Shown here: piece by piece, positions 53,768 to 64,000 of the stretch | Numbering within the stretch: the first letter of the stretch is position 1 | Layout of the letters: the number at the start of each line of letters is the position of its first letter | Source: Avena insularis | Lineage: Eukaryota; Streptophyta; Magnoliopsida; Poales; Poaceae | DNA length: 64,000 bases | Assembly: GCA_023614405.1 (NCBI GenBank) | Contig: CM042688.1 | Span: 382,155,331 to 382,219,330 of the forward strand | Direction: 5' to 3' | Made by a program: the position numbers and the translations under genes | The notes under the pieces: generated by a model | Told to the model about the DNA's origin: nothing | What the model saw: the letters and a program-made list of their open reading frames with translations, nothing else | The model's database searches: none

Positions 53768-53870
53768 AGACATACTCTCCCTCCAGCCTATTTTTTCTAA
53801 AAATGCCCTCCAACCTAATTAAAAAGGATGTCACATATTTGACTAAATTTGAATGTAATATGTACACTAA
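53768..53870. mobile_element. Stowaway-like MITE fragment
   Basis: ACTCTCCCTCCAGCCTATTTT followed by AT-rich sequence resembles one Stowaway terminus (CTCCCTCC...). The matching opposite terminus was not found, so it is a fragment or a chance match. Confidence 0.35.
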
Positions 53871-54031
53871 ACAGTGCCTACTATATGGAAAGTATATCGT
53901 TACAAAAGCTCCATAGAGCGTATTTGAACGCTAAAGAGTGCAATATAATTATGCGTAGACCGATGAGAAAAAACGATCCATCCATCCAAAAGAAAGAAAA
54001 AGGAGGGCCACGTAGGTAAGTCCTCCCCTTC

Positions 54032-54847
54032 CTAGTTCGTACTCCAAGATTCGGCGATTTCAACACTCTGGCTGCCGTGTGGAGGTAGGGCCTCGACGAC
54101 CTCCGCAATGGTCATGACCTCGACGGCCAATATGATATGGCTTCTCTCTTCCAACTTAGCGGGGCGTGACCTAGACGATCTCCGCAATGGTAGCTGCTGG
54201 CTGTGGAGCACCGTGACTTCTTTCTTCAAATTTTCGCACTTAGCACGAAGCATGGAGGAGTCACGCTCGTAAGATCGTGCGAGCTTTATTTGAAAAGCCA
54301 AATTGGCTCGGAGGCGATCACACTCTAGGTTGAACTCGAAGTTTTTCTGAAGAATGTTGATGTTATGGTTGTAGATTTCATCTACTTTGGCCGAGATTCT
54401 CCCTGACTTCCTGCATGGAAAATGCGTCATCAGTAAGAGAGCATGGAGTACATGCAGGGAAGAACATAAAATTTCAATACATGTATAGTGACTAAAGTAC
54501 CTCTCTTCTTTGACCGAGAGCGGGCATGAGGGCATCGTACGTGTCAGAGATATTCGTCGTGCTATCGACCCGTGGGGTCAAAAATCCGACGCTCAAGCCG
54601 CCTTCCCTAGAAGATGTATAGAGACAGTTCAATAGTAGGAGCAGAGAGCCCAGGAATCAACGGAAGTACAAACCTACCCGGACTCTTAGCCCCCATGATA
54701 GCCGGTCTTCGGATACATACGTGAAGACGAGCCCTCGCCCCATTGTTGGTCTCCTTTCTCGGTCCGAGCTTGCTGGCAGGATTTCTCCACGGCTCTAACC
54801 ACCTCCATCTTGCTATTCTTCCAACGAGACATGATATTTTGTGACAT
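54032..54847 (-). pseudogene. gene remnant of unknown function with coiled-coil C-terminal exon
   Basis: I do not recognise a named family. An ATG at 54847 opens MSQNIMSRWKNSKMEVVRAV, about 50 codons of Lys/Glu/Gln-rich sequence ending in a stop at 54686. Downstream, an acceptor-like CTTCTAG near 54610 precedes a short frame reading VGFLTPRVDSTTNISDTYDA, followed by a donor-like GTACTTTAG. The last exon, from about 54413 down to a stop at 54032, reads GRISAKVDEIYNHNINILQK and then a charged, heptad-like region with Leu spacing (LARSYERDSSMLRAKCENLK). The pieces look like exons of one protein, but the first exon's frame hits a stop just before its likely donor, so I call it a pseudogene. It could be intact with an exon structure I misplaced, or carry a consensus error in the G run at about 54689-54693. 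Confidence 0.5.
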
Positions 54848-55900
54848 CGCTGGATGAAGAAGTAGAGAAGAAAGGGAGGAGCAGTGGAAAAAATGGTTTC
54901 TGTGAAGGCGGAGCGAGGTAGTACTAGTAGGAGGAGAGAGGAGAGTGAATAGTAGAAGAAAAACATCAAGTACTGGGTCTCGCTTGTTCAAAAAAAAGTA
55001 CTGGGTCTCGTCGCTGGCCTACAAGCAATCTCGTTGGTCCATCAACGATCGAGCATACTAGCTGTAAATATTGTGTAGTGTAAGGCTTGTGCATGAGCTA
55101 AGAAAATAACTTTGACATGAGTCTAGCAAAATCAAAACTCCTCTGCCATTTAGGTCTCTTGCGTGGGTCCCATGTAGCATCTTTTTTTTCACTTTTCTCT
55201 CTAAACTACTAGTGCTCTAGCCAATAAAAATGTCTCAAAGTATTATGCCAAATATTTTAATCAACTAGCCTCTGGGCTAAATATTTTCCTTAGACCCATC
55301 TTCTCCACCGTTTAGACATAGGTGTAAGAGATGAAAAGTTTTCTTAGCCACCCCATTTCCTATATGCTGCACATGCTCACCATTTAGACAGTGTCTAGAA
55401 ATAAAGCTTGCCAACTCAACAATGGAGCTAGTAGAGAAAAAATGGCTGCACTGGTTGGCCACCTCGGTAGGACCCACAAGCCTAGAAAAAGGTAGTACCT
55501 TTTCTGCCCACTTTTCTGCCATCAGCGTCAGGATAATATGAGGCTAACAGTGGGCCTTTTCTGTGTTTTGTTTCCTTAGACACTAGGACTAGTACTAGAC
55601 ACGTGCCTAAGAATTGTTTGGTTAGACACAGGTACTCCACCGTTTAGACTTGAGCTAAGAAACAAAAATATTCTCTTAGCCACCGCAATTCTCATACGTT
55701 GCGCTTTCTCTTACGACCCACACAAAGTTTATGGAGAAATTTGGCTAGATACATAGTGGTGTAATCAACTGGATTATGTTGTACTAAGTGGGTCCCATCT
55801 TTAGGATTGGTTTTTCCCGACCAGTCTAGTAAATTTCTACTAGATTCAGAAAAATAAGTCTAGTACGTACATTTTTTAAACACGTTAGGAACGACTCACA
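54848..55900. other. intergenic DNA with a diverged direct duplication
   Basis: CTCCACCGTTTAGAC at 55303 and 55635, each followed about 30 bp later by CTTAGCCACC, marks two diverged copies about 332 bp apart. No gene was recognised. Confidence 0.45.
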
Positions 55901-55920
55901 CTGTGCTTGCTCGTAGTAGT

Positions 55921-55987
55921 AGTCCCTCCCATCCATATTTACTCATCGCTGAATTGGACGTATCTAGCAATGAATCGGAGGGAGTAG
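55921..55987. mobile_element. short Stowaway-like remnant
   Basis: AGTCCCTCCCATCC on the left and GAATCGGAGGGAGTAGTA on the right are opposed CTCCCTCC-type ends about 65 bp apart. A short GTA microsatellite (AGTAGTAGTAGTAGTC) follows at about 55990-56008. Confidence 0.5.
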
Positions 55988-56089
55988 TAATAGTAGTAGT
56001 AGTAGTCACATTGAATATATTTAGGTCTTGACGCATAAGCATCACAAATGGTCGCCAAATAATCAAACGGCAAACTTAAAGATAACTTT

Positions 56090-56482
56090 GGGATTCTTTG
56101 GATAACAGGATTTAAAAATAAAGGAATTTGACTCAGTCACAGGTACAAAACAATGGATTGCAAAGTAGACGGAATAGCTTTCTTTTGATCACAAAATTTA
56201 AAAACACAGGATAGCAGGGTCAGAGGTACAAAACAGAGGAGATCTGTTGGCTTAAAGTCATTTCAATGAAACATAGTAAACACGGAGGAAAATGCCTCAA
56301 TCCTAGACGAATGAGTGTAAAAAAGTGGATGTTGAAATTCCTATGGGATTAGGGTGTAGAAATGCAATCTATATGAATTTTGGAGGTATGATTCCTTTCA
56401 TCCAAAGGGCTTCTTATGAAAAAAAAATACTATGGGTCGAATTCCTCCAAAATTCCTCTGAAAATCCTTCGATCCAAATTGG
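56090..56482. mobile_element. probable MITE of about 390 bp
   Basis: The left end GGGATTCTTTGGATAACAGG and right end AAAATCCTTCGATCCAAATTGG are imperfect inverted repeats of each other (TTTGGAT...AGGATTT). The interior is AT-rich with short internal inversions and no coding potential. The superfamily is uncertain; hAT or Harbinger are both possible. It ends next to the 3' end of the minus-strand gene remnant. Confidence 0.45.
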
Positions 56483-56485
56483 CAC

Positions 56486-57002
56486 TTAAACAAGATGTGC
56501 ATGCTCACGACAGACGAACACCTTCCGGCAGGAGGTGATGCGGTCATAGATTTTCATCTTGAACCCATCTACGGTGACCCTTAACATAAGGCAGTCACTC
56601 TTTGTCCAGGACGATCTGGTCTTTGTTGCGGTTGGCATGGACAACCCGCTCGCATTCCTTGCATGCTTGGACCACCACTAGTTGTGGGTAGGGGTGTCCC
56701 TTCAAGTAAGGCTTGAAGTAAGTCGAGATGATAAGCATATACAAGTCATGTTGGACTAACTGGATGTAGAAGCGCCTAGGATGATGCTCCGTGGCATGGT
56801 GTCCAACCGACCTAGGGCGTCTTCTCGGTTTGGCAGAACTAGCGACCGACCTGGCAGCAATTGACCTTGCCAAGGCCTCCACTCTCCTACCCAGTAGTTT
56901 CAACTCCCTTGGTATGATGGGGAGAGCATCTTCATAGCCACCTAGAGCTGGAGCAGTCCGGTCAAGAATGTAGTCTGAGTTCGGCATTACAACTAGGTCG
57001 TC
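56486..57002 (-). pseudogene. downstream exon of an unknown gene, frame break near its end
   Basis: Function unknown. On the minus strand an acceptor-like TTTTCATGTAG precedes GACGACCTAGTTGTAATG, opening DDLVVMPNSDYILDRTAPAL. The frame runs about 135 codons through RRFYIQLVQHDLYMLIISTY and VVVQACKECERVVHANRNKD to a stop near 56595. A neighbouring frame then continues with strongly protein-like sequence (LRVTVDGFKMKIYDRITSCR) to a TAA at 56486-56488, so a one-base shift splits one exon. The Cys pair and Arg-rich middle (KPRRRPR) are notable, but I assign no domain. The intron upstream would be 57003 to about 57880. Confidence 0.5.
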
Positions 57003-57850
57003 CTACATGAAAATAACCATTGTGTCAGTCCTTTGGAATTACCACAACACCACAATGCATTGTATAAATTGACTAAAGATCACAATGAGTCATTGCACCA
57101 TCAAAATTACCTAAACAACACAAGGTATCAGGTAAATTAAATTGCCTACACAGCACAATGCATCATGAGAATAACCTAACCCGATGGGTCCTCAAAATTA
57201 TATGAACAACTACTAGAAGGCATAACATTTAATTAGATTGATTAAACATCATAATGCATATCCCCCGCAAAAAAACAGCACAATGCATAATCTGAATGGC
57301 TAAAACAGCACAGTGCATTATCTAGATAGACAAAACAGCATATATGCAGTGCATCATCAAAAATATCAAAACATCAAAAGGTATTATGTAATTAAATTTA
57401 ATAGACAATGTCTACACAATCGAAATTACTTAAAGTGATGGGTCATTGAAATAATCTGAACAAATAGAAGGCATATCATTTAATCCTAAACAACAGAACA
57501 CAGATCAAAATGGATGAAACAACACAGTGAGGAGACAGGACACAATGCATCATACAAAAAAACCAAAACAGCACAACGCGTCATGGAAAATTCCTAAACA
57601 TCACAATGCATCATCTAAGTACATTATAGATACATTCTCAAGAATATTCCATAACTAAGCAGAACATCACAAAAGACAAATATAGATACATTCAAATCTA
57701 GGCAAAGTCAAGTTAGTTATTTCTGGACGGAGGGAGTATAAAGAACAACACAAAAGACAATTATCAAGAATATGACATACAACTAAGCAGTTCAACAAAG
57801 GACCTGCAATACACGTTGCAAAAATCTGACTAGATGCACGTCGAATTTGG
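57003..57850. repeat. degenerate repeat built on ACAGCACAATGCATCAT, probably intronic
   Basis: The string ACAGCACAATGCAT or a close relative recurs at irregular spacing of about 30-60 bp across this span (near 57158, 57278, 57308, 57335 and 57567). A Stowaway-type end, GGACGGAGGGAGTA, lies at about 57725-57738 without a visible partner. No coding frame was seen. Confidence 0.6.
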
Positions 57851-57879
57851 GTTAAAGCCCTAATCCTCTAGATCTAACC

Positions 57880-58360
57880 TCGTTGCAGTGGGGGGCGCAA
57901 ACTTGCACAGGGGTCGATGGGTTGAGCAGATGAACAAGGCACCACTGACGAAGAACCAGCCACATACACCAAAGAAGCACAAACAATCGATGAAGAAGGG
58001 GAGCCACCGATAGGGGTTTCACCATGTACACTCTGAAATTTGGCACATTGGGAATGAGAGTCCAACCTGCAGACAAAAGGACGTGTCCGCCGCCGCACGA
58101 GCATTCGTTGCCAACGCACGTGGCGCAGGAGGCTTGGACAACCTCTTGGCGGGTGACGAGGGTTTCGGCGTGACCGACCGAAACCCTAAGGGCGACGTAT
58201 GCCTCACCTTGGGAATGACCCGCACACACGCGAAAGATGAAGCACGCTTCAAAGACGGCGCTGAGGTTGTAGAAATCGAACAAGCCACCTGCAGCTCCGA
58301 AGCAGAGCTTGATAAGGACCCCAACTCAACCACAAACAAAGGTTTTGGCATTAGTTTCAT
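57880..58360 (-). pseudogene. possible upstream exon of the same unknown gene
   Basis: An ATG at 58360 opens MKLMPKPLFVVELGSLSSSA, then a Ser/Pro/Arg/Ala-rich stretch (SVTPKPSSPAKRLSKPPAPR) resembling an organelle-targeting or disordered N-terminus. The frame stops near 58019. A neighbouring frame stays protein-like (HSQCAKFQSVHGETPIGGSP) to about 57874, so a one-base shift is likely near 58070. A donor-like GAG|GTTAGATCT lies at about 57880. Joining it to the exon at 56486-57002 is only an inference, because the phases match in one frame but not in the most protein-like one. Confidence 0.4.
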
Positions 58361-58648
58361 CGAGGCAATGGCTGGGTTAACGATTGAGAGTTGTGAGGTG
58401 AGTGCAGGAATGTGATATCGAGAGAGGGAATGGTGGGGGAGGAGTTATTAGAGAATGGGAGTGGGTAACCCTCTATCCGCTTTAGTAGTACCGTACTACA
58501 AAAAAGAACTACATTTCACATATCATCACTTTTTGACGAACTAGTTCATTTCTTAGAACCGACTAAAATAGTGGGTACCCTTTAGGTTTCAAACTTCCAT
58601 CTGGTACCTGTTTTGCTAGTAGTAAGTAAAGTACAATACTTTGTATTA

Positions 58649-58905
58649 CCCTCCATCCCAAAATATATGGCGCCTGAGGATTAGTCAAAAGTCAACATTT
58701 TTTAAGTTTGACCATGATTATACACAAAAAATATAAAATTTATAATACTAAATTAATATCAATAGATTCACCATAAAGTATATTTTCTCAATACGTCCAT
58801 TCAATATTGTAGATGTAGATATTTTTTTCTAAATATTTGGTCAAAGTTAGAAAGGTTTGACTTTTGACCAATCCTTAGACGCCATATATTTTGGGACGGA
58901 GGAAG
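58649..58905. mobile_element. Stowaway (Tc1/mariner) MITE, 257 bp
   Basis: The ends CCCTCCATCCCAAAATATA and TATATTTTGGGACGGAGGAAG are inverted repeats extending about 45 bp inward through GGCGCCTGAGGATTAGTCAA and its partner. TA dinucleotides flank both ends, as expected for Stowaway target duplications. The middle is AT-rich and non-coding. The clearest MITE in the window. Confidence 0.9.
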
Positions 58906-58909
58906 TAGT

Positions 58910-59455
58910 ATAAAATATTTTTTTAGATAGAGGAAATTGCATGATCCACCATCTTATCATCGCACTTTTGCACAAATAACTTGGTGGACGTCATTTTTGC
59001 ACATTTTAACCATTTTTTTAGCGTAATATGCACAAATTTGGCCAGTTAGTCCTGTAATGACCGATTTAACCTCATTGGTAGCAAGACTGACAAGTGGTCC
59101 CCGAATGCCATTTATCCCATTCGCACACAGAGATTTGAATGATGCTAAAAACTGCATACTAACGATATTTATCACCCGCAATACTTTTTGAATGCATGTA
59201 GCTTGTAGGTAAGAGAATTAATCATATGAAACGTCAATGTTTACACAAAGGTACCAACATAATAGTCCATCGCACATTGAATTTGTGAAGGCTTTATTTG
59301 GTCGTAATAAACTTGTTTTTGAGCATAACTTGTTTGTACATAAGATTTGACATTTCATTCACATATCCATATGTCCGTCGAAGAGTTTCTTTTAAAGTGT
59401 AAGACTAACGATATATGTCTATTTATTACACCTCACACAAAGAACACCCCGATTG
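58910..59455. other. AT-rich DNA, no gene recognised
   Basis: Only short frames without protein-like composition on either strand; no inverted repeat or tandem structure stood out. Confidence 0.4.
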
Positions 59456-62400
59456 ATCATAAAATTTAAGCAGATTATTATTTTCCTAGGATTTATTTTC
59501 CTGAGAGTAAGCACGGTGAATATGCCTCGGAGTGCCATAAGCCTAGTTTTCAAACAAATTTTATACATGTTTCACTTATGATTACGAACTTTCTTGAGTT
59601 CTCAAGGTTTCTTATTGAACTTCACATTATAAAACTAATTTAAGATGATTTATACATGTTTGATAAAATTTGAACTATGAGTAAGTAGTAGATTGCTCTT
59701 AAAGTTATACAATTATCTTTTGAAGGTACCCACACCCATACAGTCAATATATCGAAAACCAATGAATTAGTTGTATTCAACTTCTTGCTCAGAATTTGCA
59801 TGTACAAAATTTGTCTTTTATTTGAAAACAATAAAAAAGCATTGCACGGTGACCTTTGACTTGTCCTACTTGCTATGAAAAATGATTATTATCAAGAGAG
59901 TTTGCATATAAAAAACATTGTAATTGAAAATATGGCCTGCCATGTATGAACATATCCTTATGCTTAAGGCCGAAAGACAAGCTAAATGGCCTTATATATA
60001 TGTACAACATACTTTATGGTAATGTTTCCACATTTGGTAGATGAGTGCATCTTGGCATGGTGAATAATAATGCTACCAGTACTGGGAGTTTCCAAAACTT
60101 TGGAATAAAAAATCATTTTCAAATTTGAACTACAAGTAAACATGATAGAATGCTCTTAAAAAGTTATAAACATACTTTGAGTCTTTATGGTACCGAGGCG
60201 GTCAATACTTCAAAAACCAACAAGAGTTCTATAGGATTAAAATTCTTGCTACGAATATGCATGTTGACAATTTGATCATCACTAGCTATGAACAAAAATA
60301 ATGAAAACCTAAAAATGAAGCCTTCTTCATGGCGTCCTCTTGCGTGTACTACTCTTTGCACTGAAAAATAATTAATAACCACGATTCATCATAAATTACA
60401 AAAAAATAGTTACAGAATATATATGGCCCACGGTGTATGAACACTCTTGGGTTTCAAGCCGAATGACAAAGGTAACAACCATATGCACATCGTATTGTAT
60501 TGTAATGTTCCCATATTTGGTAGATGTGTGCATCTTGGCAAGGTGAAAACTGGTGGCAACCATAGGTTCCAACTTATAGGAACAATGAAACTAAAAGCGA
60601 CAAGATTTTTTCTGTAAGCAAGTACGAAGAAAAATGGCTAAGAGTACCCCAACAACAACCCTAGTTTTCAAACAGAGCGTGGACCTTGATACACTTACGA
60701 TTGATTACCAAGTTTTATGAGTTCTCAAGCTTCCTAGCCAACTGTTTGGCTTGCTTAATTTTAGGGTGCTTCATGCTAAATGTATGGACATCGATGTAAT
60801 TTTACCTTTTTTAGGTCCTTGATGTAAAATGTACTTCCACTGTCCATGTAAAATTCGAACCTAGAAGCTAGTGGTAAAATTTAAACGTATTTAAGATTAT
60901 TAGTTGTTAATTAGTATGAACATTCTTGGAGTTTCAAGCCGAATGACCAAGGTCATGGCCATATCAACATCACACTTTATGCTGATGATGATCCCATATC
61001 CAAGAATTTGCATGCACCAAATTTGGCCATATATTTTGAAAAGAAATGAATAGGAAGTAGTAGTATGAAGAGTATGGATCGATCAGGTGATCTCTCGAGA
61101 ATGAGCCGAACCTGACTGTTTTATTTCATTGCTTAATTTTGGGGTAGTTCATCCTAATGTAAGGATCTCGATGTAATTTGCCCCCTTTTAAGGTCCTTGA
61201 TGTAAATTATACTCCCACTGTCCGTGTACAATTCAAACCTAAAAGCAAGTGGTAAAATTTTAAACACATTTAAGATTATTAGTTGTCAATGAGTATGAAC
61301 TTTCTTGGGTTTCAAAACGAACGACCAAGGTCATGGCCATATCTACATCATACTTTATGTTGATAATTCGTGATCCCATATCCAAGAATTTGCATGCCGC
61401 CAAATTTGGCCATATTTTGAAAATAAACAAAGAGGAAGTAGTATAAAGATTATGGCTTGATCAACTTATCTCACGAGAAGGAGCAAAACATGACTGTTTC
61501 CCTGTTTAATTTTAGGGTGCTTCCTGCTAAATGTATGGACCTCGTTGTAATTTTACCTTTTTAAACGTATTTAAGATTATTTTTTGTCGATTGGTATGAA
61601 CATTCTTGGATTTCAAGATGAACGACCAAGGTCATGGGCATATCTAGATCATACTTTATGCTGATGATGATCACATATCCTAGAATTTTCATGCCGCCAA
61701 ATTTGGACATATTTTGAAAACAAACCAAGAGGAAGTAGTATGAAGAGTATGGCTCGATTAGCTTCTCTCTACAGAAGGAGCCAAACATGATTGTTTTCCA
61801 TGCTTAGTTTTCGAGTGCTTTGTGCTAAAAGTATGGACCTCGATGTAATTTTACCCCTTTTTAGGTCCTTGCTGTAAAATGTACTCCCATCGTCCGTGTA
61901 AAATTCAAAGATAAAAGAAAGTGGTAAAATTTAAATGTATTTAAGATTAGTTGTGTGAATGAGTATGAACAATCATGGATTTGAAGCCGAACAACCAAGG
62001 TCATGGCCATATCCATCTACATCATACTTTATATCGATGATTCATGATCCCATATCAAAGAATTTGCATGCCGCCAAATTGGGCCATATTTTGAAAAAAA
62101 ACAAAGAGGAAGTTTTATGAAGAGTATGGCTTGACCAGCTACTCTCTCCCGAGAAGGAGCCAAACCTAACTGTTTTCCCTACTTAATTTTAGGGTGCTTC
62201 GTGCTAAAAGTATGGACCTCGATGTAATTTTACCTTTTTAAAACGTATTTAAGATTATTAGTTGTCGATGAGTATGAACATTCTTGGATTTCAAGACGAA
62301 TGACCAAGGTCATGGCCATATCTACATCATACTTTACACTGATGATGATCACATATCCAAGAATTTCCATGCCGCCAAATTGTGCCATTTTTGGAAAACA

Positions 62401-62602
62401 AACAAAGAGGAAGTAGTCTAAAGAGTATGGCTCGATCAGCTTCTCTCTCAAGAAGGAGCCAAACATGAATGTTTTCCCTCCTTAATTTTAGGGTGCTTCG
62501 TGCTAGAAGTATGGACCTCGATGTAATTTTACCCCTTTTCACGTCCTTGCTATAAAATGTACTCCCACCGTCCGTGTAAAATTCGAAGATAAAAGAAAGT
62601 GT

Positions 62603-62611
62603 TAAAATTCA
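62603..62611. repeat. 9-bp target site duplication, left copy
   Basis: TAAAATTCA, repeated exactly at 63026-63034 on the other side of the fold-back element. Confidence 0.85.
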
Positions 62612-63025
62612 GGTAATTTTTTTAAATAATACATTTTTTAATAATTTCCACGAATAATACAAGAATTGAAAGATTTGCAATTGTAGCATGGTGTCGGCAG
62701 TTGAATGGCCGACTAGTCCTTATCGTCTTTTGAATAGCCGACTAGTCCCTATATGCTTTTGAAAAGCTGATTAGTCCCTATCTCCTTTTCGAAAGCAGAC
62801 AGGTTATAGGGCAATGTGAAGAATAGGAGGACTAGTCAGCTTTTCAAAAGCACACAAGGACTACTCAGCTTTTCAAAAACAGACAGGGCCTAGTCGGCTA
62901 TTCAAAAGCTGATAAGGACTGGTCAGATTTTCAAGTGCCGACACCGCGCTTGAATTGTAAATCTTTCAATTCGTGTATTATTCGTGAAATTTTTTAAAAA
63001 AAATGTATTATTTAAAAAAAATAGC
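62612..63025. mobile_element. fold-back element, Mutator-like, 414 bp
   Basis: Two arms of about 200 bp are inverted copies of each other. The left end reads GGTAATTTTTTTAAATAATA and the right end, reverse-complemented, reads GCTATTTTTTTTAAATAATA. Inside, each arm carries three or so 29-bp direct repeats built on GCCGACTAGTCC...CTTTTGAAAAG (left arm starts at 62709, 62738 and 62767). A perfect 9-bp flanking repeat fits Mutator-superfamily transposition (established knowledge). No coding capacity. The insertion sits inside a unit of the local tandem family; an uninterrupted unit reads GTGGTAAAATTTAAA at this point, which shows the empty site. Confidence 0.9.
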
Positions 63026-63034
63026 TAAAATTCA
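63026..63034. repeat. 9-bp target site duplication, right copy
   Basis: Exact repeat of TAAAATTCA at 62603-62611. Confidence 0.85.
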
Positions 63035-63345
63035 AACGCATTTTAGCTTAGTTGTGAACGAGTATGAACAATCTTGGATTTCAAGCCGAACAACCAAGGT
63101 CATGGCCATATCTACATCATACTTTATATCGATGATTCATGATCCCATATACAAGAATTTGCATGCCACCAAATTGGGCCATATTTGGAAAACAAACGAA
63201 GAGGGGGTAGTATGAAGAATATGGCTCGATTAGCTTTTCTCTCGAGAAGGAGCAAAACATGACTTTTCCCTATTTAATTTTAGTGTGCTTCAATGTAATT
63301 TTACTAAATGTATGGACCTCAATGTAATTTTACCTTTTTTAGGTC

Positions 63346-64000
63346 TGTCAACACCCGGATTTTTAATCCCAGATGCCTGTTATGTCATACATCGTAATAC
63401 CAGGATTATCATTTTTGCGAGACATATCAGATTGGATATCACAGTACATCATCCATTACAAACCATAAATAAGGTCTTACACAAATAAGGATCTCATGAT
63501 CCAGTCTTAATACAACAAGCAGCGGAATAATTAATAAGTCGTAGAGGTGGGATCCATCTTCAGGGGCACGGGAATGCTGACGAAGGCAGATAGTCCTAGT
63601 TATCATAGCCGTCCTGTTGTCCGTCATCTTGGTAGTCTCCTTCATAGTCTGGCCATGAGGATAGCCAGGGACAAAGCCATGAGTACTCTTTAAGTACTCA
63701 CAAACTACCACTAACAAGTAAGGTAGTACTAGTGGGAAATGCTAACTTTATGTTTATTTGTAAATTTAAGTTTGAAACCTAAGCTAAGTTCAGAAACAAA
63801 GAAAGATAAATTAAAGTTCTAGAATCACGTAAGTTGGGAAGCTAGTGTCATATTTATAACCCTGTTATGGTCAAGTCAAGATTCATCATTCATTTCATAA
63901 TTCATTTTTTAAAATATCTGACAACGAAACAGTATGGCCACTCCAACTGTCCATAACCGCGGACGAGGCTATTCGAATAGTTTGACACTCTACAAAGGTG
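63346..64000 (-). mobile_element. start of an LTR element running past the right window edge
   Basis: The tandem family is cut after TTTTTTAGGTC by TGTCAACACCCGGATTTTT, a typical LTR terminus. Uninterrupted units continue AGGTCCTTG at this point, so the break is an insertion. Two blocks are shared with the solo LTR at similar distances from the end: CAGGGACAAAGCCATGAGTA near 63666 (CAGGGACAATGCCATGAGTA near 41028), and GGCTATTCGAATAG at 63967 (41433). The target duplication expected beyond the window is AGGTC. Orientation is inferred from the solo LTR. Confidence 0.75.

Larger units (their letters stand above)
59460..63345. repeat. diverged tandem repeat family, units of about 300-500 bp
   Basis: The anchor TATGAACATTCTTGGATTTC followed by CCAAGGTCATGGCCATAT recurs near 60910, 61294, 61597, 61964, 62274 and 63066, with older relatives near 60437 and 59949. 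Spacings alternate about 384, 303, 367 and 310 bp, because every second unit lacks about 70 bp around GGTCCTTG(A/C)TGTAAAATG; a two-unit period of 670-677 bp results. The 63066 copy is displaced by the fold-back element. Shared blocks include AAGAATTTGCATGC, GAGGAAGTAGTA, GAAGGAGC and GTATGGACCTCGATGTAATT. Frames of 70-80 codons on the minus strand are repeat by-products. Confidence 0.8.

Noticed and set aside
61561..62466. Two similar minus-strand frames (MFGSFCREKLIEPYS-like and MFGSFLREKLIEPYS-like) that look like paralogous genes.
   Set aside because: They are the same stretch of the local tandem repeat in two units; other units break the frame, so the similarity is of the repeat and not of a selected protein.

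Overview
This is plant nuclear DNA, most likely from a grass (Poaceae, probably Pooideae). Three things point there: a chromodomain-bearing Ty3/gypsy (Tekay-type) retrotransposon primed by initiator-Met tRNA, Stowaway-like MITEs with CTCC-rich termini, and a CACTA-like remnant starting CTACAAGAAAAG. The window is almost entirely repetitive. No intact protein-coding gene, tRNA or rRNA gene could be supported, and the long list of small open frames inside the satellite is an artefact of the repeat.

Layout. (1) 1-12129: one minus-strand Tekay-type element. Its 5' LTR lies at 8993-12129, the PBS at 8979-8990, and the 3' LTR (1-2733) is cut by the left window edge. Between the PBS and gag there are two extra sense-strand reading frames, ORF1 and the coiled-coil ORF2. 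Then come gag, protease, RT, RNase H, integrase and a chromodomain. Every frame carries small frameshifts. (2) 12130-38656: about 26.5 kb of head-to-tail 47/46-bp minisatellite, mostly organised as a 140-bp trimer, with larger nested duplications (about 420, 794, 1121, 2655, 3596 and 6304 bp). The array starts mid-monomer at the retrotransposon LTR and ends mid-monomer at the CACTA-like terminus, so neither edge looks like a natural array end. (3) 38657-40724: CACTA-like remnant and degenerate repeats. (4) 40725-50479: a 9.75-kb LTR-only insertion with TG...CA ends and a perfect 5-bp target duplication (ATCAT), containing a 3.8-kb internal tandem duplication. I read it as a solo LTR of an element with an unusually long LTR.

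(5) 50485-59450: mixed intergenic DNA with MITEs, a G-box-bearing 83-bp tandem repeat, and two minus-strand gene remnants of unknown function, both with apparent frame breaks. (6) About 59460-63345: a diverged tandem family of about 300-390 bp units, interrupted at 62612-63025 by a 414-bp fold-back element with a perfect 9-bp target duplication (Mutator-like). (7) 63346 to the end: the start of another LTR, which shares ordered blocks with the solo LTR.

The most unusual items are the trimeric 47-bp satellite, the two additional ORFs upstream of gag, the long solo LTR with its internal duplication, and the fold-back element. One quality warning: the two LTRs of the Tekay element agree closely in AT-rich DNA but differ by small scrambled indels at CG/CHG-type motifs. 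That looks more like consensus error than evolution, and it may explain some of the frameshifts.
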